Source of the DNA: Nonomuraea fuscirosea
GTDB taxonomy: Bacteria > Actinomycetota > Actinomycetes > Streptosporangiales > Streptosporangiaceae
Direction: 5' to 3'
DNA length: 64,000 nucleotides
Assembly (NCBI RefSeq): GCF_003001935.1
Contig: NZ_PVNG01000036.1
Coordinates: 1 to 64,000, forward strand
Both the position numbers and the translations under genes were made by a program. Shown piece by piece: positions 48,344 to 57,035 of this stretch (the stretch's first letter is position 1; each line of letters begins with the position of its first letter). The notes beneath the pieces were generated by a model. That model was given only the letters and a program-made list of their open reading frames with translations. It made no database searches and was not told where the DNA came from.

Positions 48344-50773
48344 ATGGGCGAACCGGTCTCCGCACGGCGCGATGGAGGCGAGGAGCGCGGTACCGCGATC
48401 CTCGATGTCAGCGGGCTGCGCTGGGCCTCGGAGCAGAACGTGGTCGTGGCCGTGCTCGGCCGGCGTCCCGGGGTGCTGCACGTCGAGGCCAACCCGGTCG
48501 CGCAGACGGCGACGGTGCGCTTCGACCCGCGCCGCACGTCCGTCGCCGAGCTGCGTACGTGGATCGTCGAGTGCGGCTACCACTGCGCGGGGCAGTCCGT
48601 ACCCGCTCACCTGTGCGACCCGATGGCCGAGCCGGGCCGGCCGGTCGATCACGCGGCGCGCGCCGGCGCTGAGGCGGCGCCGCACGGCACGGCGGTTCGC
48701 GACGGCGCGGAGGCCGCGCCGCACGAGACGGCGGACCACGACGGTCACGGTCATGGTCACGGTGGTCACGGTGGTCACGGTGGGATGTCGATGGCGGCGA
48801 TGGTCGCCGACATGCGGAACCGCTTCCTGGTGGCCGTGCTCTTCTCCGTCCCGATCGTGCTCTGGTCCCCGATCGGCACGGACGTGTTCGGCCTGGAGCT
48901 GCCCGTGCCGTTCGGATGGCGGCAGGACGTCTGGGCGTTGCTGCTCAGCCTCCCGGTGATCTTCTACTCGTGCTGGATCTTCTTCGCCGGAGCCGTACGC
49001 GCGCTCAAGGCCCGTACGCTCGACATGATGGTGCTCGTCGCGGTCGCGGTGGGCGCCGGCTGGCTCTACTCCCTGATCGTCACCCTCACCGGCGGCGGCG
49101 AGGTGTTCTACGAGGCCGCCACCGTCCTGGCCGCCTTCGTGCTGCTCGGCCACTGGTTCGAGATGCGCGCGAGAGGCGGCGCGAACGACGCCGTCCGCGC
49201 CCTGCTCGACCTGGCCCCGCCCATGGCGACGGTCCTGCGCGACGGCCGCCCGGTGGAGGTGCCGACCGCCGAGGTGGTGGCCGGTGACCTGCTGCTGGTA
49301 CGCCCCGGGTCGAAGATCCCCGTCGACGGCGTGGTCGAGGACGGCCAGAGCGAGGTGGACGAGGCGATGGTCACCGGCGAGAGCCTGCCGGTGCACAAGG
49401 AGCCGGGCTCGGCCGTCATCGGCGCCACCATCAACCGCGACGGCACGTTGCGCGTCCGCGCGACCAAGGTCGGCGCCGACACGGCCCTGGCGCAGATCGT
49501 CCGCCTGGTGCAGGAGGCGCAGAACTCCAAGGCGCCGGGGCAGCGGCTGGCCGACCGGGCGGCGTTCTGGCTCGTCCTGGTGGCGCTGGCCGGCGGGGCG
49601 CTCACGTTCCTCGTCTGGCTGCTGGCGGCGGGGCAGCCGCTCGGCGTCGCGACGCTGTTCGCCATCACGGTCGTCGTCATCACCTGCCCGGACGCGCTCG
49701 GCCTGGCCACCCCGACCGCCATCATGGTCGGCACGGGGCTGGGCGCCGAGCGGGGCGTGCTGTTCAAGAACGCCATGGCGCTGGAGACCTCGGCCCGCGT
49801 CGACGTCGTCGTGATGGACAAGACCGGCACGTTGACCAAGGGCGAGCCGGAGGTCACCGATGTGGTGACCGGCGGCGCGCTGCCGGAGGAGGAGTTCCTG
49901 CGCCTGGTCGCGGCGGTGGAGCGGGAGTCGGAGCATCCGCTGGCCGCGGCGATCGTCCGGCACGCCGACGACCTGGGCCTGGCCCCGATGGCGGCGAGCG
50001 GGTTCGAGAACGTCCCCGGGCACGGCGCCGTCGCGGAGGTCGGCGGGCGCAGGGTCGTGGTGGGCAACCGGCGGCTGCTGGAGCGCGAAGGCGTGGCGCC
50101 GGGGACGCTGGCGAGCAGGCGGCAGGAGCTGGCCGAGGGCGGCAGGACCGCGGTCATGGTCGCCGTGGACGGCGCCGCGGCCGGGGTGATCGGCATCGCG
50201 GACGCGGTCAGGGACACCTCGTCCGCCGCGGTCGCCGCGCTGCACGAGCTCGGCGTCGAGGTGGTGATGCTGACGGGCGACAACGCGGCCACCGCGGAGC
50301 GGATCGCGCGGCGGCTCGGCATCGACACCGTGGTCGCCGAGGTGCTGCCGGAGGAGAAGGCGGCCAAGATCGCCGAGCTGCGGGCCGGTGGCCGCAGGGT
50401 GGCCATGGTCGGCGACGGCGTCAACGACGCCCCGGCGCTGGCCCAGGCCGACCTGGGCATCGCCATCGGAGCCGGCACCGACGTGGCCATCGAGACCGCC
50501 GACGTCGTGCTCATGCGCTCCGATCCGCTGGACGTGCCGGCGGCGCTGCGGATCGGCCGGGGCACGCTGCGCAAGATGCGGCAGAACCTGGGCTGGGCGA
50601 TCGGCTACAACGCGCTCGCGCTGCCGATCGCCGCCGGGGTGTTCGAGCCGGCGTTCGGGTTCGTGCTCCGGCCCGAGATCGCCGCGCTGTCGATGTCGGG
50701 TTCGAGCCTGATCGTGGCGGTCAACGCCCTCGCGCTCAAACGGCTGCGCCTGCCCTCCCCCGGTTCCCCGTGA
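48344..50773 (+). CDS. P1B-type heavy-metal ATPase with CPD motif and His-rich linker
   Basis: An 809-residue membrane ATPase that would move a transition metal across the cytoplasmic membrane. The P-type core is complete: TGES (actuator), phosphorylation site DKTGT with Asp492, SEHPLA, GDGVNDAPAL. In the sixth helix the metal site is Cys448-Pro-Asp450 instead of CPC. The N-terminal HMA-like domain has kept its fold (VEANPVAQTATVRFDPRRTSVAELRTWIVECGY) but lost CxxC. A linker at about 130-148 is His/Gly-rich (DGHGHGHGGHGG). Strong ribosome site GGGGAGGAG. Metal specificity is uncertain; copper is the default guess. Convergent with the serine hydrolase gene. Confidence 0.9.
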   Translation: MGEPVSARRDGGEERGTAILDVSGLRWASEQNVVVAVLGRRPGVLHVEANPVAQTATVRFDPRRTSVAELRTWIVECGYHCAGQSVPAHLCDPMAEPGRPVDHAARAGAEAAPHGTAVRDGAEAAPHETADHDGHGHGHGGHGGHGGMSMAAMVADMRNRFLVAVLFSVPIVLWSPIGTDVFGLELPVPFGWRQDVWALLLSLPVIFYSCWIFFAGAVRALKARTLDMMVLVAVAVGAGWLYSLIVTLTGGGEVFYEAATVLAAFVLLGHWFEMRARGGANDAVRALLDLAPPMATVLRDGRPVEVPTAEVVAGDLLLVRPGSKIPVDGVVEDGQSEVDEAMVTGESLPVHKEPGSAVIGATINRDGTLRVRATKVGADTALAQIVRLVQEAQNSKAPGQRLADRAAFWLVLVALAGGALTFLVWLLAAGQPLGVATLFAITVVVITCPDALGLATPTAIMVGTGLGAERGVLFKNAMALETSARVDVVVMDKTGTLTKGEPEVTDVVTGGALPEEEFLRLVAAVERESEHPLAAAIVRHADDLGLAPMAASGFENVPGHGAVAEVGGRRVVVGNRRLLEREGVAPGTLASRRQELAEGGRTAVMVAVDGAAAGVIGIADAVRDTSSAAVAALHELGVEVVMLTGDNAATAERIARRLGIDTVVAEVLPEEKAAKIAELRAGGRRVAMVGDGVNDAPALAQADLGIAIGAGTDVAIETADVVLMRSDPLDVPAALRIGRGTLRKMRQNLGWAIGYNALALPIAAGVFEPAFGFVLRPEIAALSMSGSSLIVAVNALALKRLRLPSPGSP

Positions 50774-50783
50774 CGATCTCCTG

Positions 50784-51926
50784 CTATCCGGCGTCGCACA
50801 GGGCCCGGTCGACCAGCCGGTCCACGGCCGCCTCAAGCCGCAGAGCGCGCTCGGTCGAGTCGAAGCGCTCGGTCGAGACGGACACCACGATGCTGCGTTT
50901 GCCTTCGGCGGTGACTCCCGTCCGGGTGGAGAAGCCGAGAATGTCCCCGCCGTGCCCTGAATAGGTGCCGCCGCACGGCAGCGGACGCCGCATCAGGCCG
51001 AGTCCGTAGCGGGCGCCGGGCCAGATCCGCCTCAGCTCCTTGGCGACGGGGACGGTCTTGCGCATCTCGGCTAGCTGGGCGGGCCGCAGCAGTTCGCCGC
51101 CGAGCAGGGCGGTGAAGAAACGATCGAGGTCCGCGGTGGTGGAGATGAGCCCGCCTGAGGCGTCCGCGTCGCGGTGCCGGGTGGTGTCGACGAATCCTTC
51201 ACCTGTCTTGAACACGCTGTACCCGCGCGCGTGCGGCCGCGGCAGCCCGGCCGAGCGTCCGGGCCAGCGGGTGTGCGTCAGGCCCAGCGGCTTGACGACG
51301 CGCCTTTCCACCTCGGCGTGCCAGGGGCGGCCGGTCGCCTTCTCGATGATCAGGCCGAGTACGGCGTACCCGGTGTTGGCGTACGACCAGCCTTCGCCGG
51401 GGGCGAAGGCCGGCCGGTGGCGCATCGCCCTGGAGACGACCTGCCGCGGGGTGTAGGTGTCGTACCGGTGGCGGCGGTATTCGCGGGAGGAGGCGATGGC
51501 CGTCGGGAACGGGTAGTCGTCGACGATCCCGCTGGTGTGCTGGAGCAGGTGGCGGACGGTGATCTTCCGCCCGTCGTTGCCGTGCCCCTTGATCAGCCCG
51601 GGGAGCCACCGGTCCGCGGTGTCGTCGAGCGACAGCTTGCCCTCGCCCACCAGTTGCAGCACCACGGTGGCGACGAACGCCTTGTTGCTGGAACCGATCC
51701 GGAAATATCCGTTCGGCGGCACCGGGCTCTTCGTCCGGACGTCGGCCACGCCGGCGGTCGCGACCATGCTCCCGCCCTCGCCGGTGACGCGCACCTGCAC
51801 CCCCGTGGCTCCCGCGGCGACGATCCGCTCGGCGTCCCGCCGCAGGTCCCCCTGGCCGTACCCGGGGGCGGCGGTGATCGCGGCGGCCAGCACGGCGGCG
51901 GCCATGCCTAAATGACTGACGAACAT
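50784..51926 (-). CDS. Secreted serine beta-lactamase/DD-peptidase-family hydrolase
   Basis: A 380-residue protein of the class C beta-lactamase-like (PF00144) family. Signal peptide residues 1-24 (MAAAVLAAAITAAPGYG). Catalytic motifs: Ser79-x-x-Lys82 in IGSSNKAF, YAN at 182-184, and HGGDILGF in place of KTG near residue 335. Members are D-alanyl-D-alanine carboxypeptidases, esterases or beta-lactamases. ATG 51926 directly precedes the signal peptide; the longer frame adds an Arg-rich piece. It lies between the two metal ATPase genes without clear connection. Confidence 0.87.
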   Translation of the reverse strand: MFVSHLGMAAAVLAAAITAAPGYGQGDLRRDAERIVAAGATGVQVRVTGEGGSMVATAGVADVRTKSPVPPNGYFRIGSSNKAFVATVVLQLVGEGKLSLDDTADRWLPGLIKGHGNDGRKITVRHLLQHTSGIVDDYPFPTAIASSREYRRHRYDTYTPRQVVSRAMRHRPAFAPGEGWSYANTGYAVLGLIIEKATGRPWHAEVERRVVKPLGLTHTRWPGRSAGLPRPHARGYSVFKTGEGFVDTTRHRDADASGGLISTTADLDRFFTALLGGELLRPAQLAEMRKTVPVAKELRRIWPGARYGLGLMRRPLPCGGTYSGHGGDILGFSTRTGVTAEGKRSIVVSVSTERFDSTERALRLEAAVDRLVDRALCDAG

Positions 51927-52098
51927 GATTTTTCGCTTTCGTCGGCGTACGTGATCGAGCGCGTCCCACTTTCGCGGCGGGCGCGCGGGCCGGCATCGGT
52001 CGTTCGGCCGATCCCGGCTGGACGATCGGCCATCGATCACGGGAAGCGACGCCGAACGGCTCCGCACCGGGCGGTGCGGAGCCGTTCGGGGGACGACG

Positions 52099-54330
52099 TC
52101 AGCGGAAGCGGCGCAGCCGCAGGCTGTTGCTCACCACGAAGACGCTGGAGAACGCCATCGCCGCGCCCGCGATCATCGGGTTGAGCAGCCCCATCGCCGC
52201 CAGCGGCAGCGCGGCCACGTTGTAGGCGAACGCCCAGAACAGGTTGCCCTTGATCGTGGACAGCGTGCGGCGCGACAGCCGGATGGCGTCGGCCGCCACC
52301 CGCAGGTCGCCGCGGACGAGGGTCAGGTCGGAGGCCTCGATGGCGGCGTCGGTGCCGGTGCCCATGGCCAGGCCCAGGTCAGCCTGGGCCAGCGCGGCGG
52401 CGTCGTTGACGCCGTCGCCCACCATGGCGACGACCTTGCCCTCGGCCTGCAGCTTCTTGACCACGTCCACCTTGTCGGCGGGCAGCACCTCGGCGATCAC
52501 CTCGTCGATGCCCACCTCCGCGGCGACGGTCTTCGCCACGGCCTCGTTGTCGCCGGTCAGCAGGACGGGCGTGAGGCCGAGGGCGCGCAGCCTGGTGATG
52601 GCCTCCGCGCTGGTCGGCTTGACCACGTCGGCCACGACGAGCACGGCGCGGGCCTGACCGTCCCAGCCGACCGCGACCGCGGTGCGGCCGGCGGCCTGGG
52701 CCTCGTGCAGCTCCCGTTCCAGGTCGGCGGGCAGGTGCTGGGACCACTCGGCCAGCAGACGGGGGCGACCGACCAGGACGGCGTGCCCGTCCACGACGCC
52801 CTGCACGCCGAGGCCCTCGACGTTGGCGAAGTCCTCAGGCGCGGGCAGCCGGCCGACGCGGGCGGCGGCACCCTTGGCCACGGCCTGGGCGATCGGGTGC
52901 TCGGAGGCGTGCTCCAGCGCGCCGGCCAGGCGCAGCACCTCCTCCTCGCTCTCCCCCTCGGCCACGTGGACGGCCGTGAGCGTCATCCTGCCCTCGGTGA
53001 CCGTGCCGGTCTTGTCCAGCACGACCGTGTCGATGCCGCGGGTGGACTCCAGCGCCTCAGGGCCCTTGATCAGGATGCCGAGCTGGGCGCCGCGCCCGGT
53101 GCCGACCAGCAGCGCGGTCGGGGTGGCCAGGCCGAGGGCGCACGGGCAGGCGATGATCAGCACCGCGACCGCGGCGGTGAACGCCGCTCCCGCGCCGGCG
53201 CCCGTACCGAGCCAGAATCCGAGCGTGCCGAGGGCGAGCGCGATCACGATGGGCACGAAGATGCCGGAGATGCGGTCGGCGAGCCGCTGCACCTGCGCCT
53301 TGCCGGTCTGGGCCTCCTCGACCAGCTTGGCCATCTGGGCGAGCTGGGTGTCGGCGCCGACCCGGGTGGCGCGGACGACCAGCCGGCCGCCCGCGTTCAC
53401 GGTGGCGCCGGTGACGGCGTCGCCCGCACCGACCTCGACCGGCACGGACTCGCCCGTCAGCATCGAGGTGTCCACGGCCGAGGAGCCCTCCTCGACCACG
53501 CCGTCCGTGGCGATCTTGTCGCCGGGCCTGACGACGAAGCGGTCACCGGCCTTGAGCTGATCGACCGGCACGCGCCGGCCGTCGGCCAGCTCCACCTCCT
53601 TGGCGCCCAGCTCCAGCAGCGCCCGCAGCGCGGCGCCGGCGCGGCGCTTGGAACGGGCCTCGAAGTAGCGTCCGGCCAGGATGAACGCCGTGACGCCGGC
53701 CGCGGCCTCCAGGTAGATGTTGCCGGAGCCGTCGGTGCGCTCGATGGTGAACACGAACGGGTGCGTCATGCCGGGCACGCCCGCGCTGCCGAAGAACAGC
53801 GCCCACAGCGACCAGCCCAGCGCGGCGATCGTGCCGATCGAGATCAGCGTGTCCATCGTCGCGGCGCCGTGGCGCAGGTTGGTCCAGGCCGCCTTGTGGA
53901 ACGGCCAGCCCGCGTACACCACGACGGGCGCGGCCAGCACCAGCGACAGCCACTGCCAGTTGGTGAACTGCAGCGGCGGGATCATCGCCATCGCGATCAC
54001 CGGCACCGCCAGCACCACGGAGGTGACGAGGCGCTGGCGCAGGGACCGGAGCTCGTCCTGCGGCTCCTCCTCCCCCGTCTCGTTCCCGGTCTCGGGGGGC
54101 GCGGGCAGGGCCGCCGTGTAGCCGGCCTTCTCCACCTCGGCCACGAGCAGGCTCGGGTCGACGCTCTCGGGGAAGGTGACCTTCGCCTTCTCGGTGGCGT
54201 AGTTGACCGTCGCGGTCACGCCGTCCATCTTGTTCAGCTTGCGCTCGATGCGGTTGGCGCACGAGGCGCAGGTCATGCCGCCGATCGAGAGTTCGACCGC
54301 GTTGCGCCGGTCATCGGTGAGCTGGGACAT
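52099..54330 (-). CDS. copA: Copper-exporting P-type ATPase
   Basis: A 743-residue P1B-1 ATPase that pumps Cu(I) out of the cytoplasm. One N-terminal HMA domain with GMTCASC (Cys21, Cys24); TGES; Cys395-Pro-Cys397 in the sixth helix; phosphorylation motif DKTGT with Asp439; SEHPIA; GDGVNDAAAL. AAGGAG stands seven bases before the ATG at 54330; a GTG three bases upstream is also possible. It ends the csoR-copZ-secreted protein-copA cluster and would be derepressed by CsoR when copper rises. CopZ passes Cu(I) to it. Confidence 0.95.
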   Translation of the reverse strand: MSQLTDDRRNAVELSIGGMTCASCANRIERKLNKMDGVTATVNYATEKAKVTFPESVDPSLLVAEVEKAGYTAALPAPPETGNETGEEEPQDELRSLRQRLVTSVVLAVPVIAMAMIPPLQFTNWQWLSLVLAAPVVVYAGWPFHKAAWTNLRHGAATMDTLISIGTIAALGWSLWALFFGSAGVPGMTHPFVFTIERTDGSGNIYLEAAAGVTAFILAGRYFEARSKRRAGAALRALLELGAKEVELADGRRVPVDQLKAGDRFVVRPGDKIATDGVVEEGSSAVDTSMLTGESVPVEVGAGDAVTGATVNAGGRLVVRATRVGADTQLAQMAKLVEEAQTGKAQVQRLADRISGIFVPIVIALALGTLGFWLGTGAGAGAAFTAAVAVLIIACPCALGLATPTALLVGTGRGAQLGILIKGPEALESTRGIDTVVLDKTGTVTEGRMTLTAVHVAEGESEEEVLRLAGALEHASEHPIAQAVAKGAAARVGRLPAPEDFANVEGLGVQGVVDGHAVLVGRPRLLAEWSQHLPADLERELHEAQAAGRTAVAVGWDGQARAVLVVADVVKPTSAEAITRLRALGLTPVLLTGDNEAVAKTVAAEVGIDEVIAEVLPADKVDVVKKLQAEGKVVAMVGDGVNDAAALAQADLGLAMGTGTDAAIEASDLTLVRGDLRVAADAIRLSRRTLSTIKGNLFWAFAYNVAALPLAAMGLLNPMIAGAAMAFSSVFVVSNSLRLRRFR

Positions 54331-54351
54331 CACCGTTCTCCTTCCTCTCGC

Positions 54352-55374
54352 TCAGTGGCCGTGGCCGTCGTCGTCGTGCCCGGTCGCGGTCGCGGCCGGG
54401 GTCGGCTCGGCCGTCGCCGGCCGCTCCCCCGCCGCCGCGGTGAAGGCGGCGGTACGGACCTCGTCCCCGTGCTGGAAGTCGAGGAAGAGGCGGTAGTCGC
54501 CGGTGCTGGGCACCTCGGCGTAGAAGACGATCTCGGGGCCGGCCTGTGTCCTGCCGTCACCGGGCTCGCCGTCGGGGTGGACGTGCAGGTAGGCCAGGTC
54601 CCTGGCGCGCAGGGCCACCAGGTGGCCGTAGGCGCCGAGGTAGGGCTGCAGGTCGGTGACGGGCTTCCCGTCCTTGCTCACCTTGAGGGTGAGCTTACTC
54701 GACTGCCCGGGCGTCAGCTCGCCGTCGAGGGTGACCTCGTAGCCGTCGACCTTGGCCGTACGGGTCTGTTCGGGCAGCTTGCCTGGCCGGTAGTCGCCGG
54801 CCGCGGTCAGGTCGGCTCCCAGCGTCAGGCCGCTGCCGCCGGCCGGCACGAAGTCGGCGAAGGCGCGGTACGGCCCGGCTTCCGGCAGCGTCAGCCTGAC
54901 CGACCAGACGCCGCCGGAGCCCAGCTCGGGGTGCACGTGCTGGAAGTTCCTCAGGTCGCGGGAGGCGACGATGAGGTGCAGCTTCTTGTCGTGCTCGACC
55001 TCGTAGCCGGTGACCGGCCGGCCGTCGGGCCCGGTCACCGCGAAGCGGAAGTCGGCCGGCTCGCCCGGCTCGAACGTCGCCGTCAGCGGTTCGAACGTGT
55101 AGCCCTTCTCGGACACCTGGAGCCCCCCGGGGGTATCTTCCTTCGCCTGTCCAGCGTCGTGGCCGCCGTCATGCCCGGCCTCCGCGGCGGGCGTCGCGGC
55201 GTCCTGGCCTGGGGTGGTCGCCGTCATGCCGGCGTGGTCGCCGGCCTTCGGCGCCCCCGCCACGCCGGCCTCGGCCGTTCCGACCGGGCCCACCACCTTG
55301 CCCGCGCCCAGGGCGCCGCCGAAGACGACGGCCAGCCCCAGCACGTACGCGCCGAGCTTCGTCGCGGCGTTCAC
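54352..55374 (-). CDS. Membrane-anchored His/Met-rich copper-locus protein
   Basis: A 340-residue exported protein with one N-terminal membrane segment (LGAYVLGLAVVFGGALGAGKVV) and no lipobox. A Gly/Ala/His-rich linker follows (DHAGM, GHDGGHDAG), then two similar beta-domains, each containing a His pair: HLIVASRDLRNFQHVHPEL and GHLVALRARDLAYLHVHPDG. It ends GHDDDGHGH. The repeated HVHP motifs and the terminal His cluster suggest copper binding outside the membrane. Its ATG overlaps the copZ stop (ATGA), and copA starts 22 bases after it. Function is inferred from place and composition. Confidence 0.8.
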   Translation of the reverse strand: MNAATKLGAYVLGLAVVFGGALGAGKVVGPVGTAEAGVAGAPKAGDHAGMTATTPGQDAATPAAEAGHDGGHDAGQAKEDTPGGLQVSEKGYTFEPLTATFEPGEPADFRFAVTGPDGRPVTGYEVEHDKKLHLIVASRDLRNFQHVHPELGSGGVWSVRLTLPEAGPYRAFADFVPAGGSGLTLGADLTAAGDYRPGKLPEQTRTAKVDGYEVTLDGELTPGQSSKLTLKVSKDGKPVTDLQPYLGAYGHLVALRARDLAYLHVHPDGEPGDGRTQAGPEIVFYAEVPSTGDYRLFLDFQHGDEVRTAAFTAAAGERPATAEPTPAATATGHDDDGHGH

Positions 55375-55580
55375 TGGTTCACCACTTCATAACCGGCCTC
55401 GTCGACCGCGGCCGCGATCCGCGCCGCGTCCACGGGGCCGTCACTGCCGACGGTCAGCAGGCCGGTCGCCAGGTCCACCTCGACGTTGGTGACACCGGCC
55501 ACTCCGCCGACCTCCTCCTTGACCGAGCTGACGCAGTGGCCGCAGGTCATGCCCTTGACGGTGTAGGTGGCGGTGTTCAT
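55371..55580 (-). CDS. copZ: Copper chaperone CopZ (HMA domain)
   Basis: A 69-residue single HMA domain with YTVKGMTCGHCVSSV; Cys13 and Cys16 bind Cu(I). It carries Cu(I) in the cytoplasm and delivers it to CopA. It starts 28 bases after the csoR stop codon and overlaps the next gene by four bases, so it belongs to the CsoR-controlled operon. Confidence 0.93.
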   Translation of the reverse strand: MNTATYTVKGMTCGHCVSSVKEEVGGVAGVTNVEVDLATGLLTVGSDGPVDAARIAAAVDEAGYEVVNQ

Positions 55581-55608
55581 ATCGATGCTCTCCTTCAATC
55601 CTCGGGGG

Positions 55609-55890
55609 TCAGGAACGTACAAGTCGTGCGATGGCATCGGAGGCCTCCTTGACCTTGGCCTCCGCCTCGGACCCGCCCTTCCGCGTGGCCTCGGCCACAC
55701 AGTGGGCCAGGTGCTCTTCGAGCAGCGACAGGGAGAACGACTTCAGCGCACTGGTCGCCGCCGACACCTGCGTCAGGATGTCGATGCAGTACTTGTCGTC
55801 CTCGACCATCCGCTGCAGGCCGCGGACCTGCCCTTCAATCCGGCGCAGGCGCGTCGCGTGGTCCTGCTTGCTGCCGCTGTATCCGGCCAT
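55609..55890 (-). CDS. csoR: Copper-sensing repressor CsoR
   Basis: A 93-residue helical repressor of the CsoR/RcnR family. The three copper ligands are in register: Cys35 (KYCIDIL), His60 and Cys64 (EEHLAHCV). RRIEGQVRGLQRM is the family signature. ATG 55890 has AAGGGG six bases upstream; a GTG six bases earlier is in frame. It is the first gene of the copper operon and its operator lies 39 bases upstream, so it represses itself and copZ-copA until Cu(I) binds. Confidence 0.95.
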   Translation of the reverse strand: MAGYSGSKQDHATRLRRIEGQVRGLQRMVEDDKYCIDILTQVSAATSALKSFSLSLLEEHLAHCVAEATRKGGSEAEAKVKEASDAIARLVRS

Positions 55891-55928
55891 GTCCACCCCT
55901 TCCCTCGGTCAGCTGCTCTAACAACACC

Positions 55929-55945
55929 ATACCCCCCTATGGTAT
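55929..55945. promoter_or_regulatory. CsoR operator
   Basis: ATACCCCCCTATGGTAT is a pseudo-palindrome with ATACC/GGTAT ends and an inner C/G tract, the form described for CsoR sites. It lies just upstream of csoR, overlapping the expected promoter. Confidence 0.8.
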
Positions 55946-56169
55946 TTCCAGCAACGCCCTCGCCCCCACCCCGAACCCAGTCCCTTCACCCCCGGGCCTC
56001 GCTCTTCCGCAGGCACGAGCCCGCGCCGCACAGGGCATGACACCGTGCGGCACGAACGCGGGTCTGCCCGTCGGCTCCTTTCCTTGAGCGGCTTCTCGGG
56101 GCGACATTCCTTGGGCGATCTGGGCCGCGGCCGGAGCGCGTACGTCCGCAGAAAAAATTCCGGCGGGGA

Positions 56170-56195
56170 TGTCGAGTGGCGTCGAGCCCGTTCGT
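56170..56195 (+). promoter_or_regulatory. Probable ECF42-type promoter
   Basis: TGTCGA (56170-56175) is followed after 17 bases by CGT (56193-56195). ECF42 promoters studied in Streptomyces have TGTCGA at -35 and a CGA/CGTC-like -10. The three-gene unit that follows ends with an ECF42-type sigma gene, so this is likely autoregulation. Confidence 0.6.
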
Positions 56196-56248
56196 AGCCA
56201 GGGTGAGAGGCCGGCAACGGACCGGTCGCCACTCACCGGAGGAACACC

Positions 56249-56647
56249 ATGTCCGTCATCACCACCCCCGCTCCCACCACCTCACTCACCATCCGCGGCC
56301 TGGCCGCCACGGCCGTCGCCGCCGCGGCGACCGCAGCCGTCGCCGCGGCGGGTGAGCTCGCCGGGATCAGCCTCATCGTCAACGGTGCGCCGATCCCGGT
56401 GTCGGGGTTCGCCACGCTGACGGTCATCTTCTCCCTGGCCGGCCTGGTGCTGGCCGTCGCGCTGGCCCGCTGGGCCCGGCACGCGCGCAAGGCGTTCGTC
56501 CGCATCACCCTTGCGCTCACGGTGGTGTCCCTGATACCGGATGTGCTGGTCGGCGCATCGGTGGCCACGAAGATGCTGCTGATGTCGACGCACGTGGTCG
56601 CGGCCGCGATCGTGATCCCGGCTGTCGCCCGCCGCCTGTCCGCCTGA
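56249..56647 (+). CDS. DUF6069-like four-helix membrane protein
   Basis: A 132-residue integral membrane protein with four helices (LAATAVAAAATAAVAAAGELAG; FATLTVIFSLAGLVLAVAL; ITLALTVVSLIPDVL; TKMLLMSTHVVAAAIVIPAVA). Sequence pattern matches actinobacterial DUF6069 proteins; function unknown. GGAGG stands eight bases before the ATG. It is the first gene of the ECF42 unit and lies right behind the probable ECF42 promoter, so it is part of that regulon. Confidence 0.8.
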   Translation: MSVITTPAPTTSLTIRGLAATAVAAAATAAVAAAGELAGISLIVNGAPIPVSGFATLTVIFSLAGLVLAVALARWARHARKAFVRITLALTVVSLIPDVLVGASVATKMLLMSTHVVAAAIVIPAVARRLSA

Positions 56648-56671
56648 TCCCCGGTACGAAGGAGTTCGTTC

Positions 56672-57028
56672 GTGAAGAAGTACCTGCTCGCCGTCCAATA
56701 CGACGAGAGCACGCCGTGGCCGGCCGAGGACGACATGCGCGAGCAGCAGGCCCGGACGGCCAAGGTGACCGCCGACATGCAGGCGGCCGGTTGCTGGGTG
56801 TTCGTGGGCGGCCTGGTGGGCTCGCATGCCACCACCGTCGTACGCCCCGGCGACGGCGCGACCACGATGACCGACGGGCCGTTCGCCGAGACCAAGGAAC
56901 AGCTCGGCGGGTTCTGGGTGATCCAGTGCGACAACCTGGACCAGGCGCTGGCCTGGGGCGAGAAGTGCGCGCTGGCCTGCGGCTCGCCGATCGAGGTGCG
57001 CCCGTTCGAAGACGCGCAGTGGACGTGA
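56672..57028 (+). CDS. YCII/DGPF-domain protein of the ECF42 module
   Basis: A 118-residue ferredoxin-fold protein of the YCII-related family with the diagnostic DGPFAETKEQLGGFWVI segment near residue 70. Genes with this DGPF motif stand next to ECF42 sigma factors across actinobacteria and are their conserved targets; the biochemical role is unknown. GTG start with AAGGAG upstream; seven bases separate it from the sigma gene. Confidence 0.9.
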   Translation: MKKYLLAVQYDESTPWPAEDDMREQQARTAKVTADMQAAGCWVFVGGLVGSHATTVVRPGDGATTMTDGPFAETKEQLGGFWVIQCDNLDQALAWGEKCALACGSPIEVRPFEDAQWT

Positions 57029-57035
57029 GCAGCCG

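Noticed and set aside
48053..50836. Minus-strand 927-codon frame covering the P-type ATPase
   Set aside because: It is the antisense of the complete plus-strand ATPase with DKTGT and GDGVND motifs; only the last 66 codons beyond the ATPase start were kept as a weak candidate.
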